In this document: positions 10,250 to 20,895 of the stretch, piece by piece
Layout: every line of letters begins with the position of its first letter
Position numbering within the stretch: position 1 is the first letter of the stretch
Origin: Amborella trichopoda
Lineage: Eukaryota; Streptophyta; Magnoliopsida; Amborellales; Amborellaceae
Direction: 5' to 3'
Assembly: GCF_000471905.2 (NCBI RefSeq)
Contig: NW_006498549.1
Location: 7,774,185-7,838,184, forward strand
Length of the DNA: 64,000 nt
Notes under the pieces: generated by a model
What the model saw: the letters and a program-made list of their open reading frames with translations, nothing else
What the model was told of the DNA's origin: nothing
Databases searched by the model: none
Position numbers and translations under genes: made by a program

Positions 10250-11350
10250 TATTCCTTTTAATTTGGAAGATGAGGTAATTTGGGAGGTGGAAAGTGATGG
10301 AAACTTTTCGGTTAAGTCTTGCTATAGACTTCTCTTCCATGATCGTTGGCGATAGACTTTGCCTCAAGTCTTCCATATCTGAAAATGGCGTATTCCTCAT
10401 AAGTGCAAGCTTTCATAGGACTAGTTACTCAGGAAAAGATTCTCACAATTGATAACTCGATTAAAAGAGGTAAAATCTTACCAAATGTTTGCTTTAATGT
10501 GCAAAGAAGGTGCAGAATCTGAGGAACACTTATTCTTACATTGTCATTTTGCAAATAATATTTAGTGGTGGTTGTTTTCCCTATTTGGAATCAGTTCGCC
10601 TTTAACTCAATCAGTGCTGAATATAATCACACAACTCTCTATAACAGACTTACCAAAGATTGGTAATTCCATTTGGAAGATCACAAGAGGTGATAATGCA
10701 AGAGATTTGGAAAGAACGAAATCATACAACTTTTAGAGGAGATCATCTAACCTTTGAAGGTGTCCTGAATAAAATAAAACACATGGTGTGGCGTTGGTTT
10801 TTCTGCTACAAAAGAGGGATGGGGTATTTTTGAGGTAGATGCGATGATTAACCTTCAAAACTTAATGTCACTAGGAGTTGCTTGGATTTGGCATATAGGT
10901 GTTTGGACCCCACCGTCATAAGGTTTATCAAAGCTGAATTTTGATGGTAGTTCGTTTGGAAACCCAGGTTTGACAGGTGTAGGAGGTGCAGTTTGAGACT
11001 GGAATGGCTTGATTATTTTCACATATGTAGGGTCCATAGGAATAGCTACTGCAAATGGCGTTGAACTTCTTGCAATCTTCCATGGGTTGCGGATTTTTGC
11101 AATAAAAACTAGGGTAACTGTTGTGTGATTGAAGGAGATTCTTTGAATTCTATTAGTTGGTGCAACAAAGAACAGAGGGTGCCTTAGGAGTTGAAATCTA
11201 ATTGGCTAAAGATTGTTGACCTAGCTGTTGGGATGACAGCCTCGTTTTAGCATGTCTATAGGGAAACTAATTCTTTAGCAGACTATCTGACTAAAGAGGA
11301 TGTTTCTTTATCTTATCTCTCTGTTTCAGATGATGTAATTTCTTTCAGGT
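10250..11350 (+). pseudogene. LINE zf-RVT and RNase H domains (broken)
   Basis: The zf-RVT region reads VWEVESDGNFSVKSCYRLL and then GAESEEHLFLHCHFANNIWW (about 10500-10570). RNase H begins at about 10930 with LNFDGSSFGNPGLTG, which carries the first catalytic Asp. It continues with GVELLAIFHGL, EGDSLNSISW and HVYRETNSLADYLTK, so the acidic residues of the fold can still be read. Stops are frequent. The RNase H tail is typical of plant L1-type LINEs. The poly-A follows about 50 bp later. Confidence 0.75.
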
Positions 11351-12053
11351 AATTCCATTTTTCAATAATAGTTGATAACATTTGTTAAAAAAAAAAAAAG
11401 AGAGCATAAAATCATATTATTTATGAAAAGTAGTAGCAGAATATCTATTCTTTCTCTCCACTGCGTACAAAAAGCATAAGAGTTTAGAAAAGGGTTTTCT
11501 GCTTATTCACCCGACTACATAGCGGTCTTGTGTAAACCATGGAACAATGCTCCTCAGCCGTTCATGGTTGACAACAATGGCTGGGCTAGTCGCTGACCGT
11601 CCGCCTCAAAAATCAAAATATATTGTTTTAGAAACAACGAAGGGAAAATTATGGCTGCACCATTTTATTTTATTGTTATCACAAAAAGGCCTAAAAATAT
11701 GCAGTATTTATGGGGAATGACCCCTCATACTTTTTAATTTTTTCCAAACGTCTACCGCTTGTTAATTTTTAATTTTTGTTAATTTTTTATATATATGAGG
11801 CTGTCTGATGTCAAAAAAAATTAAATCATCCAAATTTGTAGAGCATACCGATGTTTTGAACATTAGACTGCAAGACAATTTTTGGGGTGCTTCTAATACA
11901 AGTAGTCCGACGTTTCAAACATCGGATCACGTACCATTATAAAATGTGAGCAGACAACGATCTGTTGATCGAAACATCATACTACCTGTGTTAGGGCTTT
12001 TTCCTGTTCTCCTCTCTCATGTATTTTACTATGTGAGAGAATGCATTTGCATT

Positions 12054-12172
12054 AACATGCATATGCTTGTGGCCATATTCTTTGACTAACTTCGGTGAAA
12101 AATCAGAACTTACGTAACATGCATATGCTTGTGACCATATCCTTTGACTAACTTGGGTGAAAAATCAAAGAC
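12054..12172. repeat. Tandem duplication, period 62 bp
   Basis: The two copies begin CATGCATATGCTTGTGGCCA and CATGCATATGCTTGTGACCA. Each ends GTGAAAAATCA, and a few bases differ between them. Confidence 0.85.
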
Positions 12173-12326
12173 GAATCTATACCATAGAGGCCTTTGCAAA
12201 TAGGAGAAACAACAAGGAAAGGGCATTTCATTAAGTCATTCAATTATATCAAGACTAATATTATAGTATATGCATGCCAGTAATACAAACATTGCATGGA
12301 TATATGAAAGGAACACATAATCCATG

Positions 12327-12715
12327 TATAGGGTACCTTGAACAATCCAATTAAAGAGCACTTCTAAAATTTCTCGTAAATGTAATTTTGATATAAAAAA
12401 TTATTAGGATAGCTCGAAAATCTATTTTTATCTCTAATTATGAAATTTTAAACTCTAAAAATTGTTCCAATCAAGTAGATTTATAAATATATGTAGATCT
12501 TGAAAATAGACGGTCCATATAATTTGTGGCAAGATACACTATTTCATGGACTAGAATTTTTTTTTTTGTTTCATATTCATATATCTCGATGACGAGATGA
12601 TCAGATTCCAACATCCAAACAATATTTTATTGATGGATTTTTGAGGCGCACATTTAATTCTACATTTTTAAGCAACCTTATATCAACTCCGTTAAAAAAA
12701 GGCAACCTTATATAA
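12327..12715. repeat. MITE-like repeat, family 2, copy 1
   Basis: This block is similar in the same orientation to 26672-27012. Both carry TATTTTTATNTCTAATTAT followed by AAATTTTAAANTCTAAAAAT-like text, and a 3' part with GATGATCAGATT or GATGATCGGATT. It starts with TATAGGGTACCTTGAACAAT and ends near CAACCTTATAT. The ends are weakly inverted-repeated. Copies are strongly diverged, so the borders are approximate. Confidence 0.45.
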
Positions 12716-13194
12716 GCTTTTTCCTTAGTTCTACAACTTGCCACCATACGTAACACAAAAACAACTTAAACGCCGATGCATGTAGGAAAGAGAAATGAAG
12801 AAACCTTAGAGAAAAGAGAGGGCATAAAGAAAAAAAAAGCATAACACAAGCTGTCTAATAGTTGAAACATCGGACTGCTTTATAAATTGTTCTATTGAAT
12901 TTTTTTAAATACCGGATGGCTTTATGAATATCAAAAAATTATAAAAATAAAAATTAACTAGTGGTCTTATATTTAAAAAATAAGAGCAGGTGTATAATTG
13001 AAAAAGATAAAAAATATGAGGGAGCGTCTTTCCTCATAAATACAACATATTTTTGGGCCTTTTTGTTATAATTAGATACAAAGCTAATCAGCTGTACTTC
13101 TCACTACTCAATAAAGATAAGAATGATGCCACCAATTCGGAAACGCACGTTGGAAGCACTCCAATGCATTTACTATAACGTAAACACATGAATT

Positions 13195-14222
13195 GCGACC
13201 ATGCCTTTTGGTAGCAATCTATAGGATTACGGGTATGGGTTGGGCCAAACTAAAAAAATCTTGTGATGGGCCTTGACCCATAATCAAATCCTAAGCTCGA
13301 TGTCAATGCTGGGCTGGTCGTCAATTGAGCCGGGTCGACCCAGCTAATTGACCTAGGTTAAGCCGGTAGCAATTAGGATGAGTTAACTTGTGGATCCAAT
13401 GAGTAGACAAGGCCTAGGTTCACATTTGGACCTAGATCGGGTTTGGGTTGGGTTTCGGTCGGATTTCATCCTAGAACTTATCAAGTTGGATCAAGTTTGA
13501 GTGGAACTCAGCCCTATAGGATTGTACTATTATTATATATTATTAATAATAAAATTGATTTATTTTAAGGATACATGGTTTCTACATGGCCAGCCCGCAT
13601 ATGTTAGAAATGCGAGCTTGACAATAAATATATTTTTAAATATAAATTGATTTTAATTTTTAGAGAATGTATAATCTTTAACATGGTAATCATGAATAAG
13701 AAAAAAAATAATTGGAAACTAAAAATAATAATTATATTAAAAAAATATTTGGACTGTTAGTTACAATTGTTTTTAGATGAATCACCTATTTGCATCCATC
13801 TTAAAGATGGATGTTTTATACCTCCCTACCACATATTGTAGAAATGCGGTCCAATCCATATGAAACAATTTTTCTTCTCTTAATCTACGAGCAAACCTTG
13901 CTCAACTTGATAAGTTGGGTATGGGTCGTGTCTAGGTCTATCTAAGAACCCTTGGGTTGTGTCGTTATCCAACCTGTAAAGCGCGGTAATGGAACCCGAC
14001 TTAGATCTGAGGAATAGACTTGATCCAAGTCTGGGTATAGGTAAAAATATTGGACTCAACGGTCGTGTCTGGGTCTAAATCTTGGACCCAAACATTATTC
14101 GAGTCTAGATAGCAGTTTGATTTGATCCAGTGAGATACACGTCCAAGTCCAAATCTAATGATATTTTTCGGATCTCAATATATAAAATATATTTAAATAT
14201 AACCCGACCCATTGCCACCCCT
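13195..14222. repeat. Old repeat rich in GGGTC/GACCC, hAT-like end, interrupted by a MITE
   Basis: The left part has TATGGGTTGGGCC and GGGTTTGGGTTGGGTTTCGG. The right part ends ACCCGACCCATTGCCACCCC at about 14221. Ends of the type CAGGGGTGGCAATGGGTCGG are common in plant non-autonomous hAT elements, and this right end is close to their reverse complement. No clean target duplication was found. The MITE at 13578-13866 separates the two halves. No coding potential is seen. Confidence 0.45.
13578..13866 (+). mobile_element. MITE of about 290 bp, family 1, copy 1
   Basis: The terminal repeats are GTTTCTACATGGCCAGCCCG on the left and, reading the right end backwards, GTTTCATATGGATTGGACCG. A reverse-complement copy of nearly the same length lies at 26294-26585. 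Both copies contain the inner hairpin CATCCATCTTAAAGATGGATG (left copy) or CATCCATCTTAATGATGGATG (right copy). There is no coding sequence. The superfamily is not determined. Confidence 0.65.
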
Positions 14223-14289
14223 ACCGACCCGGACCCAATGCACTGGGTACATGGTTGACCGGGATCCAAGACCCAATGCATCCTAAAAG

Positions 14290-14870
14290 TAAGGGAAAAT
14301 TACAAAAAAAACTTATGTAACTTTTTTTCCCCAAAATTCAATTTCTATGCAAATAGCCTTCAACCAAACAAAAAAATTTAAAAAAGGTCTAAACTACCAT
14401 ATCTTATTTTTACTTTACCCACGCCTCTCTCTCATCTATTCCATCAAAATAGAGGGCTCCGAGACTATGTGAATGGGGCTCCAGCACTGTATAAATTGCG
14501 GTCTAGCATTTCCAAATGGCAGTTTGACAGTTGCAAAGGGCGGCCGGCATTATGTAAAGGATGGTCTGACAGTATTCAATTTCGGTGCTAAGGCCGATAG
14601 GGTGGTTTAACTGTACTCAATTTCGGTACGGCAATTGCTTTAGGGCGGTCCTGCACTTGGGTGCTCTAGTATGATAGTTATTTTAAGGCAGTCCGGCACT
14701 TGGGCCCTTTGGTGTTGCGATAGTGGTAATGTTCTACTGAATCCAAAAATCAATGCGAAATCCGTTCAAAATGACTTTTTTATGTACGTCTAAACTTTTT
14801 ACGTTGAAGGTATTTGCATAAAAAATTTGCTTCCTGAAAAAAAAAGTCGGAGAAAAAGTTCGATTAGGGT
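14290..14870. repeat. Inverted-repeat element of about 575 bp just upstream of the ARO gene
   Basis: The left end (AATTTCTATGCAAATAGCCTTCAAC, in part) returns in reverse complement at the right end (GTTGAAGGTATTTGCATAAAAA, in part). Both are flanked by poly-T or poly-A tracts with ACTTTTT. The interior has loose repeats of GCGGTC(T/C)GGCA-like text. It looks like a MITE or MULE derivative lying within 200 bp of the presumed promoter. Limits are approximate. Confidence 0.5.
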
Positions 14871-14929
14871 GGTGTTAGGTTTTCTTTTCCTTTTAAAAAG
14901 TGAAGTCCCCGGCCGACCATGAGTAGTCG

Positions 14930-15657
14930 CCACCATTTAACCTAAAAATATCGCAACTTCCACCGTGGCATTTGGTGACGTGATCGAAACAAAACATTCT
15001 CCTCTCCGTCTCGCCTCTCTCCTACCGTTTCTGTTACGTTCGATCACTCACCCATTCACTTTGTATTGTTGTCTGCCATACAACTAAGCAGAGGTGCTCT
15101 ACTCTCCTCGCATAAAGTCTCTTTTAATCACCCAAAATGTGGAGAAGTTAGGGTTTAATGAGATATCATGGAATGGATTTGCTGGAGATGAGAAATTAGG
15201 GTTTTGAAGAGTTCATTCCTTACTGTGGGAAAGGGCAGAAGGATTTGGGGTATTTTGGATTGGTATCTCTTTGATGGAGAATACAGAGAGGAAGTTAGGG
15301 CATTGGGAGGGCCTTCTAGAAGGAAGAAAAAGGGTAAGAAGTGAGGATTTTTGGGTGGTTTGAAGCGAAATTGGATGGTTCAGGTCTGAAATCCCCTGGA
15401 GAATGTACGGGATAAACGCAAGAAGGATAAGAGATTAGAGTGTGGGATCGGTGCATTCAAAGAATAATAGAACAAGAAGCATTAGTCGGAGTTTTCTAAA
15501 GAAAATTTAGGGGTTTGCATGGTTCCCGAGTTCCTCTTGAAGAATAATAATAAGGATAGGGTTTTGGATGGTTCCCACGACCTGAATTGCCTTCAAGAAC
15601 CGAAGGAAGGAGGAGGAAAAGTCGAAAGTTTGGGTTTCGTTTTCTGGTCAGCTTGCC
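14930..15657 (+). promoter_or_regulatory. Presumed promoter and leader of the ARO-like gene
   Basis: No clear TATA box is seen. A pyrimidine patch (CTCCTCTCCGTCTCGCCTCT, about 14999-15018) is a common plant core-promoter mark, and TGACGTGA (14976-14983) resembles a bZIP site. The leader from about 15030 to 15657 contains several ATGs and an upstream ORF (15519-15743) that overlaps the main start in another frame. A possible leader intron has a good donor (GTAAGAAGT, 15334) and a good acceptor (TTTTCTGGTCAG, ending 15651). Its removal would delete that upstream ORF. Start sites and splicing are inferred. Confidence 0.45.
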
Positions 15658-17481
15658 ATGGAGGACAAGCAGCAGCAACAGAGCATCCAGGATCTTCTGG
15701 CTCTCCCCATCAAGCTGGCGGAGCTCGTGAAGAAGTTCTCTGAAGAAGCTGAGTCCTACCGTCAGGAGTGCGGTGAGGTTGCAAAGCGGGCTGACCTCCT
15801 CGCCCAGGCGCTCCGCCAGGCTGCCCGCCTCACCTCTGCCGGTGGTCCCCCCCTCTACGAACGCCCCCTCCGCCGAGTCATTGAGGAGGCCACCAAAAAC
15901 CTTGACCGGGCCCTCACCCTCACCAAAAAATGCAGACGCAGCGGCGTCCTCAAGCGTGTCTTCACCATCACAAATGTTGCTGATTTTCGCAAGGTCCAAA
16001 CCCGTCTGGACAACTCTTATGCCGACCTCAAATGGGCCATTGATACCTCCTCCTCCTCCTCCTCCTCTGGCCTCACCCTGAGTTTTCCTCCAATTGCAAG
16101 TGTTGACCCAATATTATCATGGGTTTGGAGCTATGTCACTCTTGTGCACAGTGGCGGGACTCCTGAGGACAGGATTGAGGGCGCCAATGGCCTCGCATCG
16201 CTCGCTGCTGACTCCAATCGCAATGGCCAACTCATCATTGAGGAGGGTGGCATTCCCCCGCTGCTCCGCCAACTCAAGGAGGGGCCGATGCCTGAGGCCC
16301 AGGTTGCCGCTGCAAAGGCACTTGTAAGCCTCACATCGGATTTTGAGCGCGTGAGTTTCATCACTGCTCATGGTGCCGTACCTCTCATGGTGCAGCTCCT
16401 GTGGGATGCCCCAACATGCGTGCAGACAGAGGTGGCAAGGCTGGTTGCGAAGATGGCAGCCCTCAATCTTTTGGTGAGGGAGGACTTCACACATGAGGAT
16501 GCAGTGCGGCCGCTTGTCTCACAGCTTGCAGCTGAGACCCTTGACGACTCAAAGACATTGTTGCCGCCTCATCCTCGGCCCAATAACCTCCACAATGTGG
16601 TTCAGTCGAGCATTCGTGTAAACAAATTACAAGGGGCTTCCTATAGCCATGGCTGTCGAAGTGAGGATGAAGTTCTAGCGCTCCATCATCACAAGGAGAG
16701 GGAGAAGGAGAGTCCGGAAGTGAGGGCTGAGCTCACAGTACAGTGTGCCAGGGCATTATGGATGCTAGCTCAAGGCAGTGAGTCGAATAGTCGGAGGATA
16801 ATTGAGACCAAAGGGCTCCTTCGATTGGCGAAGATCATTGAGAAGGAGCAAGGTGACTTGCAGTACAATTGCTTGATGGCTGTGATGGAGGTAACTTCAG
16901 TGGCAGAGTGGGTCCCTGATCTGAGGAGGACAGCCTTTAGAACCAATTCTCCTGCCGCAAGCGCGGTGATTGAACAGTTGCTTAGAATCATAGAGCGGTG
17001 CAACAATAGCCAATCTCTGCAAATACCTGCAATTCGAGCAATTGGGTCACTGGCACGCACCTTTTCAGCCAGAGAGACCTTTGTAATTACCCCACTTGTG
17101 AATAAGTTGGGTCATCGCAATGTGGATGTGGCTACGGAAGCTGCGATCGCCTTGGGTAAGTTTACAGAGCCCTGTAACTTCCTGTGTGTAGATCATTCGA
17201 AGACCATAATCGAGTTTGGTGGGGTGCCCATTTTGATCAGGCTAATCAAGGCCGATGAGAAGGCACAATTGCATGGCCTAGTTCTTCTCTCTTACTTGGC
17301 AATTCATGTAGCAAAGAGTGAGGCGTTGGGGCAAGCGAGGGCTCTGACTGCATTCGAGCTTGCCAGTCGGACAGTGGCAGCACAACACCCGTCTTTGAAG
17401 GAATTGTTGCCTAAGGCTATGTATCAGCTCGAGCTCTACCAGACAGGTGGCCACCCTCATAACGAGCCATATGATTTGTGA
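15658..17481 (+). CDS. ARMADILLO REPEAT ONLY (ARO)-like protein, 607 residues, intronless
   Basis: ARO proteins are plant scaffolds at the plasma membrane and cytoplasm of tip-growing cells. In Arabidopsis ARO1 acts in pollen tubes and ARO2-4 in root hairs and trichomes, linked to ROP GTPase domains and actin. The N-terminal alpha-helical region (residues about 10-125) has the family signatures LPIKLAELVKKFSEEAESYR, YERPLRRVIEEATKNL and LKRVFTITNVADFRKVQ. A short serine run follows near residue 131, then armadillo-type repeats from about 150 to 590 (EGANGLASLAADSNRNGQLI; GGIPPLLRQLKEG; AAAKALVSLTSD; AAIALGKFTEPCNFL; HGLVLLSYLAIHV). The C-terminus reads LPKAMYQLELYQTGG. Length is near that usual for the family, about 600-660. 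The start is supported by a GCCATGG context and by alignment of the opening residues with the family. The frame is undamaged, unlike everything around it. The choice among ARO1-4-type paralogues is not resolved. Confidence 0.93.
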   Translation: MEDKQQQQSIQDLLALPIKLAELVKKFSEEAESYRQECGEVAKRADLLAQALRQAARLTSAGGPPLYERPLRRVIEEATKNLDRALTLTKKCRRSGVLKRVFTITNVADFRKVQTRLDNSYADLKWAIDTSSSSSSSGLTLSFPPIASVDPILSWVWSYVTLVHSGGTPEDRIEGANGLASLAADSNRNGQLIIEEGGIPPLLRQLKEGPMPEAQVAAAKALVSLTSDFERVSFITAHGAVPLMVQLLWDAPTCVQTEVARLVAKMAALNLLVREDFTHEDAVRPLVSQLAAETLDDSKTLLPPHPRPNNLHNVVQSSIRVNKLQGASYSHGCRSEDEVLALHHHKEREKESPEVRAELTVQCARALWMLAQGSESNSRRIIETKGLLRLAKIIEKEQGDLQYNCLMAVMEVTSVAEWVPDLRRTAFRTNSPAASAVIEQLLRIIERCNNSQSLQIPAIRAIGSLARTFSARETFVITPLVNKLGHRNVDVATEAAIALGKFTEPCNFLCVDHSKTIIEFGGVPILIRLIKADEKAQLHGLVLLSYLAIHVAKSEALGQARALTAFELASRTVAAQHPSLKELLPKAMYQLELYQTGGHPHNEPYDL

Positions 17482-18780
17482 ATGACTGAGCAATCCATAG
17501 GTTAGGGCTTGTTTGTACACTGCTGGTTCGCGCAATCCAAGGAGAGAAGTGAATGGTCCCCTTCTATGGAGGCTTTGGAGGGTCCTAGCCCTCATTTGCG
17601 TTGAGGGCATATTTGCTCGAGGAGTGGCAATATTTCTGGCAAATGGTTTGTCATGGTATACGGAGTCATGTAAGGCACTTGTCCATCTGGTTTTCAGAAT
17701 AGGAGTTGGAATGAGATTTTTCACTGTATCATAATTTTCACCCTTGAAACTTTGAATTGCTAATATCAGATGGAAGATGCACTTTTGTGGAGAATCAGTT
17801 GCAGATACCATATATAATTGAACATCATTAATTTGGATATTAAATACATGCTCCAATCGATTAATTTGTCTTTCCTGATTAACATGGATTGAATTCTTTT
17901 TCCTCAGTTCCATACTCAACAATTTGATGGTTTAATATAATCAACAAGATGAATTTATAAACAAAGACAATAATGAATTAGTTCAAGCAACAAATACCAT
18001 TCTACTGATTATGGAATATCTTTGGCATTTATAAAAGAATGATAGCATGGGGTTGACTTATCTTTTGGTTAAGTTTACTCAGAATTAAGTCACTCCTAAA
18101 ATTTCATGGCATGCTTTTGTCTTGATGATGCTTGTTTTTTCTAATGCTGAGTTATTGTGATGCAGCCTGCGTTATCACTGATGTCTTGCACAATACTCAG
18201 CTCTTCTCTTGACAGGCATCTATCCCAACAACTACAGTAATCAAAGATTACATTGGTACTTTGTGTGAAGATACTTGATTTTCTTTTCTTTCCAGCTTTA
18301 ACAGGAAGGGGAAGTAAATGTTTTATTTAATTGTTCTGTTCGAGATCAAACCATTAACTGCATTCTGGAGTACTCATTGGAGTGTACAATCTGCAAACCA
18401 TGTGACACTCATTAGTATTAGAGGAAGGGTCAAGGCAAGGGTGCGTAAAATATTGAAAGAAAACTTGATAGGGATTTATTTACCAGCATGCCAAACATTG
18501 CATATGTGTTTCTTCTTTTGCTTGTAGCGTTCATTTTCAAAATTATTTTATCAATAGCTGTACATTAAATCCTTTTTAAATAGTATTTAAAATAGCTGAA
18601 CTTTAAGTCTCTTTTTGTAGTAATTTCTTGTGGAGTAGGGCACATGGGAAGGACATATAGTGGTCGGGAATTTGTGAAAGGGACCGCGGTTATGCAAAAT
18701 TTGGGATCTCACTACTTGAACCAGTTCTGATTATGTGTTCTGATTATGTTTTTAATGAAAGGAATCTGGTAGTTAATGAT

Positions 18781-18930
18781 CCAATGAAATATTAGAATGT
18801 ATGAAGCAAACATCAAACTTAGTTCTCTTCATCATATGTGAGGATACAATCACGATACAATGAAATATTAGAATATATGAACCAAACATCAAACTTAGTT
18901 CTCTTTAATCATACGTGAGGATACAATCAC
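18781..18930. repeat. Tandem duplication, period about 76 bp
   Basis: Two adjacent copies share CAATGAAATATTAGAAT, CAAACATCAAACTTAGTTCT and GTGAGGATACAATCAC, with only a few differences. Confidence 0.9.
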
Positions 18931-20794
18931 ATTGATTAGAAAGCCCATAGTCATATCCATATTTTAGAAATATACTTTCTTAACCTACTGTATGGATTTC
19001 TATCCTCATGAGCCTCTAATATGATTTGTGCTGATCTTCATGCGGTGCTTACATGGGGAGCATGTGGACCAGGCTTTGGATGGGGCCGCCTATTGATCAT
19101 GAGTTGTGTAAGCATGGTTGCAAGGAAGATGTGCAAGCGATGTAGCTCGAGAAATGCATCACACAAACTTGCATCATTTAGAATCTTGGATTGTTGAATT
19201 TGTTGCAGCCATGTTTGTCCTGCATTTCCCTTTCCAATTGCTCAATTCTCATACTCTTATACAATTTTTTTTCCTCTCTTTCACCTCTTGTTCATTACAT
19301 TTACCCAAGGTATCTTATGTTAATTTCCTTAAATCTCATTATTTAATTTTTACTTTTTTTTTTTTTTTCTTTTTTCGCTACTTTTCAATAGTTTCATTTG
19401 CTTCAATTGTTCTCTAAAACCATTGAAGGGCAAAGTGTCTCCTTTGCACTTTTGGTTAAGTTTTTATTTGGTGTCCCATGCAAATTTTCCTCGATCTTTC
19501 TAATGGCTTTAAACTTTTGCTCACCATTTTCAATTTCAATTGATTGTAAGCCACTGTTTGATGTGTCTGTTTTTAAATAATTATTCATGAGTTTATAATT
19601 TATCGTCTGGAACTTCTATTTGTTTTATGCATGGGAGCTGCATGTTTGTTGATCAGTTGGGGGAGGCGAATATGTGGCATGTGCAACTGTCTTGAATCTT
19701 TTGGATTCATTAATTGACGTTCATCTGCATGACTTTATGAAGTTTTTGTACTAGGAACTTGGTATTGGTATAATTGATTACATTGAATGATACAATATAT
19801 ACTACATTAATGACGAGTTTAGCATAGGATATGGAATGTACAAAGGATTGAAAGGAGCATTTATCATTTATAGTTATATACTTCACAATGCTATTCCTTA
19901 AATGTGATGTATAATTATTATAAATTTTGTAGTATTTTTTTTTTATATTATTAAAATTTCATTCTATCTATTATTTTCTGAAACTTCCAGGTGGGTCATT
20001 CTTATCCAAGAACAAGCTTCCAGGAGAGTCAACCTCAAAACTACCGATGACTTTGCACTCTATGCTCTAGATCCCTTCACAGAACTTGTTCCTTAGTATT
20101 CATTATGAGAACTTCCTTGATATTCATTGTGAGAAGCATACTTTTTTTCTTTCACAGTTCAGTTTCCACATAGTACTATAAATCAGGTACTGCCAACAGG
20201 CTCTTGGTCTTATGACCTTGATCCTGTGTTTGTTGGTATGCTGCTATGTGTCTTATAGATCTTGTTTGCTATGTTTTGCGACTTCATATGTGGATGTTGG
20301 GGCAATCAGAAGGACTTGGTAACTTTGCTCTGTTTTCTTCTTTTTGATGGATATCCTGCAGTGTTAACACTTTCCTGCTTGTGTAGGTTTGGTGTAGGGC
20401 CTAGGGATGAGTGAAACATGTGCGTTGTCTATGTTTGGAGGTTATTGTTGGGGGGATCTAGAGTCTAGTGGATACATGCTACTTGTTTCTTTGGTTTTAA
20501 GTCATCTTGAATTTCTCTGGGTACTTTCATACCTTTCTACTGGGTATATGCTTGTATGTCCCTTGCTGAACTATGCTGTGCTGATGACTGTCTGTGTTGG
20601 AACCTACTCAGGTATGAGGATTTTGATAATTTGGTTATGAGATTTTTAGTAGGTTTATTTTATTTACTATTGGAAATATTTTAGTCATATTTTTACATTC
20701 ATTTTAATTGAGTGAGGCCATAATTAGAGGACCACACCAATTGTTACCTTACTGGAGCAGATTTCTAGTCTATTGCTGGTCTTTATGCTATCTA

Positions 20795-20895
20795 GTTTGT
20801 GTTCCACAGCCATAGTTTGTGTTCTAGTCTATTACTGGGGCAGATTTCTAGTCTGTTCAGTTGTGGGCTGTCCACAGCCATAGTTTGTGTTCCCA
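20795..20895. repeat. Short direct repeats
   Basis: CCACAGCCATAGTTTGTGTT occurs twice, and GGGGCAGATTTCTAGTCT-like text recurs around it, which points to local duplication. Confidence 0.75.

Larger units (their letters stand above)
5158..11399 (+). mobile_element. L1-type plant LINE, broken, split by a solo LTR
   Basis: Domains in order are AP endonuclease (5348-6010), reverse transcriptase (about 6200-7251 and 9198-9716), zf-RVT (about 10250-10580) and RNase H (about 10900-11340). The element ends in 13 A residues (11387-11399). That order is typical of plant L1-clade elements with an RNase H tail. No ORF1 is seen between the preceding PIF end and the endonuclease, so the copy is probably 5'-truncated or its 5' part is unrecognisable. 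An LTR-like insertion occupies 7252-9192. Many Trp codons have become TAG or TGA, which suggests decay of methylated cytosines. Exact 5' end and target duplication were not found. Confidence 0.85.
11668..13073. mobile_element. Non-autonomous element with long inverted repeats (MULE-like?)
   Basis: The block starting ACAAAAAGGCCTAAAAATATG (about 11678) is found in reverse complement at about 12931-13066 (CATATTTTTGGGCCTTTTTG). The arms match for at least 130-150 bp with some mismatches. Both arms run inward to copies of a motif like TCCGATGTTTCAA or CATCGGACTGC (11850-11990 and 12855-12880). The span of about 1.4 kb has no coding domain. Long terminal inverted repeats without a transposase suggest a Mutator-like derivative, but I found no 9-bp target duplication. 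The outer limits are approximate. A MITE-like block (12327-12715) is nested inside. Confidence 0.5.

Noticed and set aside
15496-15999. Minus-strand open frame over the start of the ARO-like gene
   Set aside because: Antisense shadow of a well-supported coding region; no motif. The same holds for frames at 16117-16494, 16770-17060 and 17278-17922.
20407-20640. Hydrophobic open frame as a small membrane protein
   Set aside because: T-rich intergenic sequence gives hydrophobic codons by chance; no family signature or supporting context.
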